Positions 62,983 to 64,000 of a stretch of DNA of 64,000 nt are shown in pieces. Every line of letters starts with the position of its first letter. The stretch's first letter is position 1. This DNA comes from CAZCDS01 sp964497585 (GTDB lineage Bacteria > Desulfobacterota > Desulfomonilia > Desulfomonilales > Desulfomonilaceae). Under the pieces are notes generated by a model. It ran no database searches. It was not told where the DNA came from and saw only the letters and a program-made list of their open reading frames with translations. Location of the stretch: NCBI GenBank assembly GCA_964497585.1, contig CAZCDS010000031.1:1-64000 (forward strand), in the 5' to 3' direction. Made by a program: the position numbers and the translations under genes.

Positions 62983-63873
62983 ATGGAAACGTCGGTTCTC
63001 TACAATGTGCCTCACGAGGTTCCCTGGAAGGTGTTCATTCCGCTGTACTTCTATTTCACGGGCCTTTCCGCGGGCTCGTTCATTCTTTCTACCCTTTCCA
63101 CCGTATTCCGCATCAAGATGTTCAAACCCATGGCCCTGCCGGCCGCGGTCATTTCCTTTCTGTTGCTCTTGCTGGCGCCTGCCTGTCTGATACTTGACCT
63201 TCATCAGCCCACACGCTTCTGGCATACACTTGTACCGGCTTATTTCAACAACACATCGGCATTGTCCTACGGCTCCTGGCTGCTGACGCTCTATCCCATT
63301 GCCAATTTGATCTACATTTACTTCATCTATTGCAACTACGATCGAGTCACCCGCATCCTCGGAATGGTCACGGTTCCCTTGGCCATATTCGTTCACGCGT
63401 ACACGGGATTCGCCTTTGCCCTGGTGAGAGCGAGAGCCTGGTGGCATTCCGCGCTCATGCCGGGATACTTTTTGACGTCAGCGCTTCTCTCCGGCATAGC
63501 CTTGCTCCTCGTTGTCGCGCTCCTGATGGACAGGTACCGCCAGGCGAACCTGCAGCCGGAACTCTACAACAGTCTTCGTCTTATGATGATCGGTATTCTG
63601 CTGACCGACCTGTTCTGGAATGGGAGTTTCTGGCTCACGCTTCTCGTTTCCAATGCGGATGGTTATGCATCGGTCATGTATGCGCTCCACGAGAAACTCT
63701 ATATCTGGGGAGAAATAGTCTCGGGCATGCTTGTGCCTCTCGTGATCCTGCTCCTCCCCTGGACGAAGAGCCGGCGCGCATGGCTCTGTATCGCATCCCT
63801 GCTGATCATAGGAGGAGTCTTCCTCATGCGGTATTCCGTCGTTTTCATCGGGTTTGACATACCCTTGAGCTGA
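62983..63873 (+). CDS. NrfD/PsrC/QrcD-type quinone-interacting membrane subunit
   Basis: A 296-aa protein with eight to nine hydrophobic helices. It begins VPWKVFIPLYFYFTGLSAGS, a typical NrfD start, and has LDLHQPTRFWHTLVPAYFNN at the family's periplasmic loop. It exchanges electrons with quinone and the adjacent ferredoxin subunit. Its start follows the ferredoxin stop directly with GAAGAGG upstream. Confidence 0.92.
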   Translation: METSVLYNVPHEVPWKVFIPLYFYFTGLSAGSFILSTLSTVFRIKMFKPMALPAAVISFLLLLLAPACLILDLHQPTRFWHTLVPAYFNNTSALSYGSWLLTLYPIANLIYIYFIYCNYDRVTRILGMVTVPLAIFVHAYTGFAFALVRARAWWHSALMPGYFLTSALLSGIALLLVVALLMDRYRQANLQPELYNSLRLMMIGILLTDLFWNGSFWLTLLVSNADGYASVMYALHEKLYIWGEIVSGMLVPLVILLLPWTKSRRAWLCIASLLIIGGVFLMRYSVVFIGFDIPLS

Positions 63874-63878
63874 GAGCT

Positions 63879-64000
63879 ATGCGGCAATTCATGCAAAAAG
63901 TAACTCGGCGAGAATTTATGCGGCTGGCCGGCCTCATGGGTGGAGCATCGCTCTTTGCAGGATGTCACCTCTTCGCGGAAAGCGGGCCCGTGCCGGAATA
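63879..64000 (+). CDS. Tat-exported protein, probable molybdopterin oxidoreductase catalytic subunit (partial)
   Basis: Only the first 40 codons are in the window. They form a twin-arginine signal (VTRREFMRLAGLMGGASLFA) followed by GCH, so the Cys may be a lipobox (LFAG-C) and the protein a Tat lipoprotein. Its place after the NrfD gene fits the catalytic subunit of a Psr/Ttr-type complex. The identity rests on position. Confidence 0.6.
   Translation, partial: MRQFMQKVTRREFMRLAGLMGGASLFAGCHLFAESGPVPE

Noticed and set aside
1..64000. CRISPR array
   Set aside because: No regularly spaced repeats with unique spacers were seen in any intergenic stretch.

Overview
The window reads as chromosome from a GC-rich anaerobe of the Desulfobacterota (former Deltaproteobacteria) type. 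This is inferred from an aldehyde:ferredoxin oxidoreductase, a respiratory gene block rich in multiheme cytochromes and Fe-S proteins, CoA-transferase and beta-oxidation enzymes, TRAP uptake, a C_GCAxxG_C_C protein and several small protein families I associate with that phylum. I cannot name the genus from sequence alone.

Layout. (1) 1-104 is the 3' end of a CaiB/BaiF CoA-transferase. (2) About 105-9400 is an integrative element next to a tRNA-Ala(CGC) gene (9398-9472, minus). It carries a serine recombinase, a divergent Cro/repressor-like switch, an operon with a replisome-organiser-like protein and a DnaB-type helicase, unknown small genes, and an excisionase/tyrosine integrase pair. No capsid, tail, terminase or conjugation gene is visible, so it resembles a small satellite-type element. 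(3) 9640-12020 is a scar zone with a Tn3-family transposase remnant, a PstS-like binding protein and a frameshifted propionate-CoA-transferase-like pseudogene. (4) 12302-19579 holds a cytidylate-kinase-like/BON fusion, a TRAP operon (DctP, DctQ, DctM) followed by a LivK-type binding protein, and a divergent FadR-type regulator with a visible operator. (5) 19721-31746 is mostly housekeeping and small genes: YheT hydrolase, PilZ and MoaD-like proteins, an ankyrin protein, lspA-ileS, hldD and a PfkB kinase. (6) 32396-46747 contains a large hybrid sensor kinase, an SBF-type transporter, LysR, YhhN, a tungsten/molybdenum aldehyde oxidoreductase divergent from a sigma54 activator, and prmA. (7) 46852-48501 is a possible TIR-based defence module with its own sigma70 promoter, a small membrane protein, a 62-aa protein and a TIR-like protein. 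(8) 49481-53667 has a 3-hydroxyacyl-CoA dehydrogenase/enoyl-CoA hydratase fusion, a nitroreductase and a Tat-exported NHL-repeat protein.

(9) 53720-64000 is the most striking region: twelve or thirteen tightly packed plus-strand genes. In order they encode a small anchored protein, an internally duplicated permease, a 50-aa membrane protein, a membrane Fe-S protein, an FMN_bind-like/Fe-S membrane protein, a heptaheme cytochrome, an anchored Fe-S protein, FrdB-like and FrdA-like subunits, a triheme cytochrome, a four-cluster PsrB-type ferredoxin, an NrfD-type membrane subunit, and the start of a Tat-exported protein in the position of a molybdopterin catalytic subunit. I infer one electron-transfer system joining the quinone pool, periplasmic hemes and a cytoplasmic fumarate-reductase-like flavoenzyme. 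The flavoprotein keeps the fumarate-site residues but has Asn where canonical enzymes have the FAD-linking His. The substrate is unknown; the permease at the head of the operon may carry it.

All calls come from reading the sequence and recalling protein families. No database search was run.
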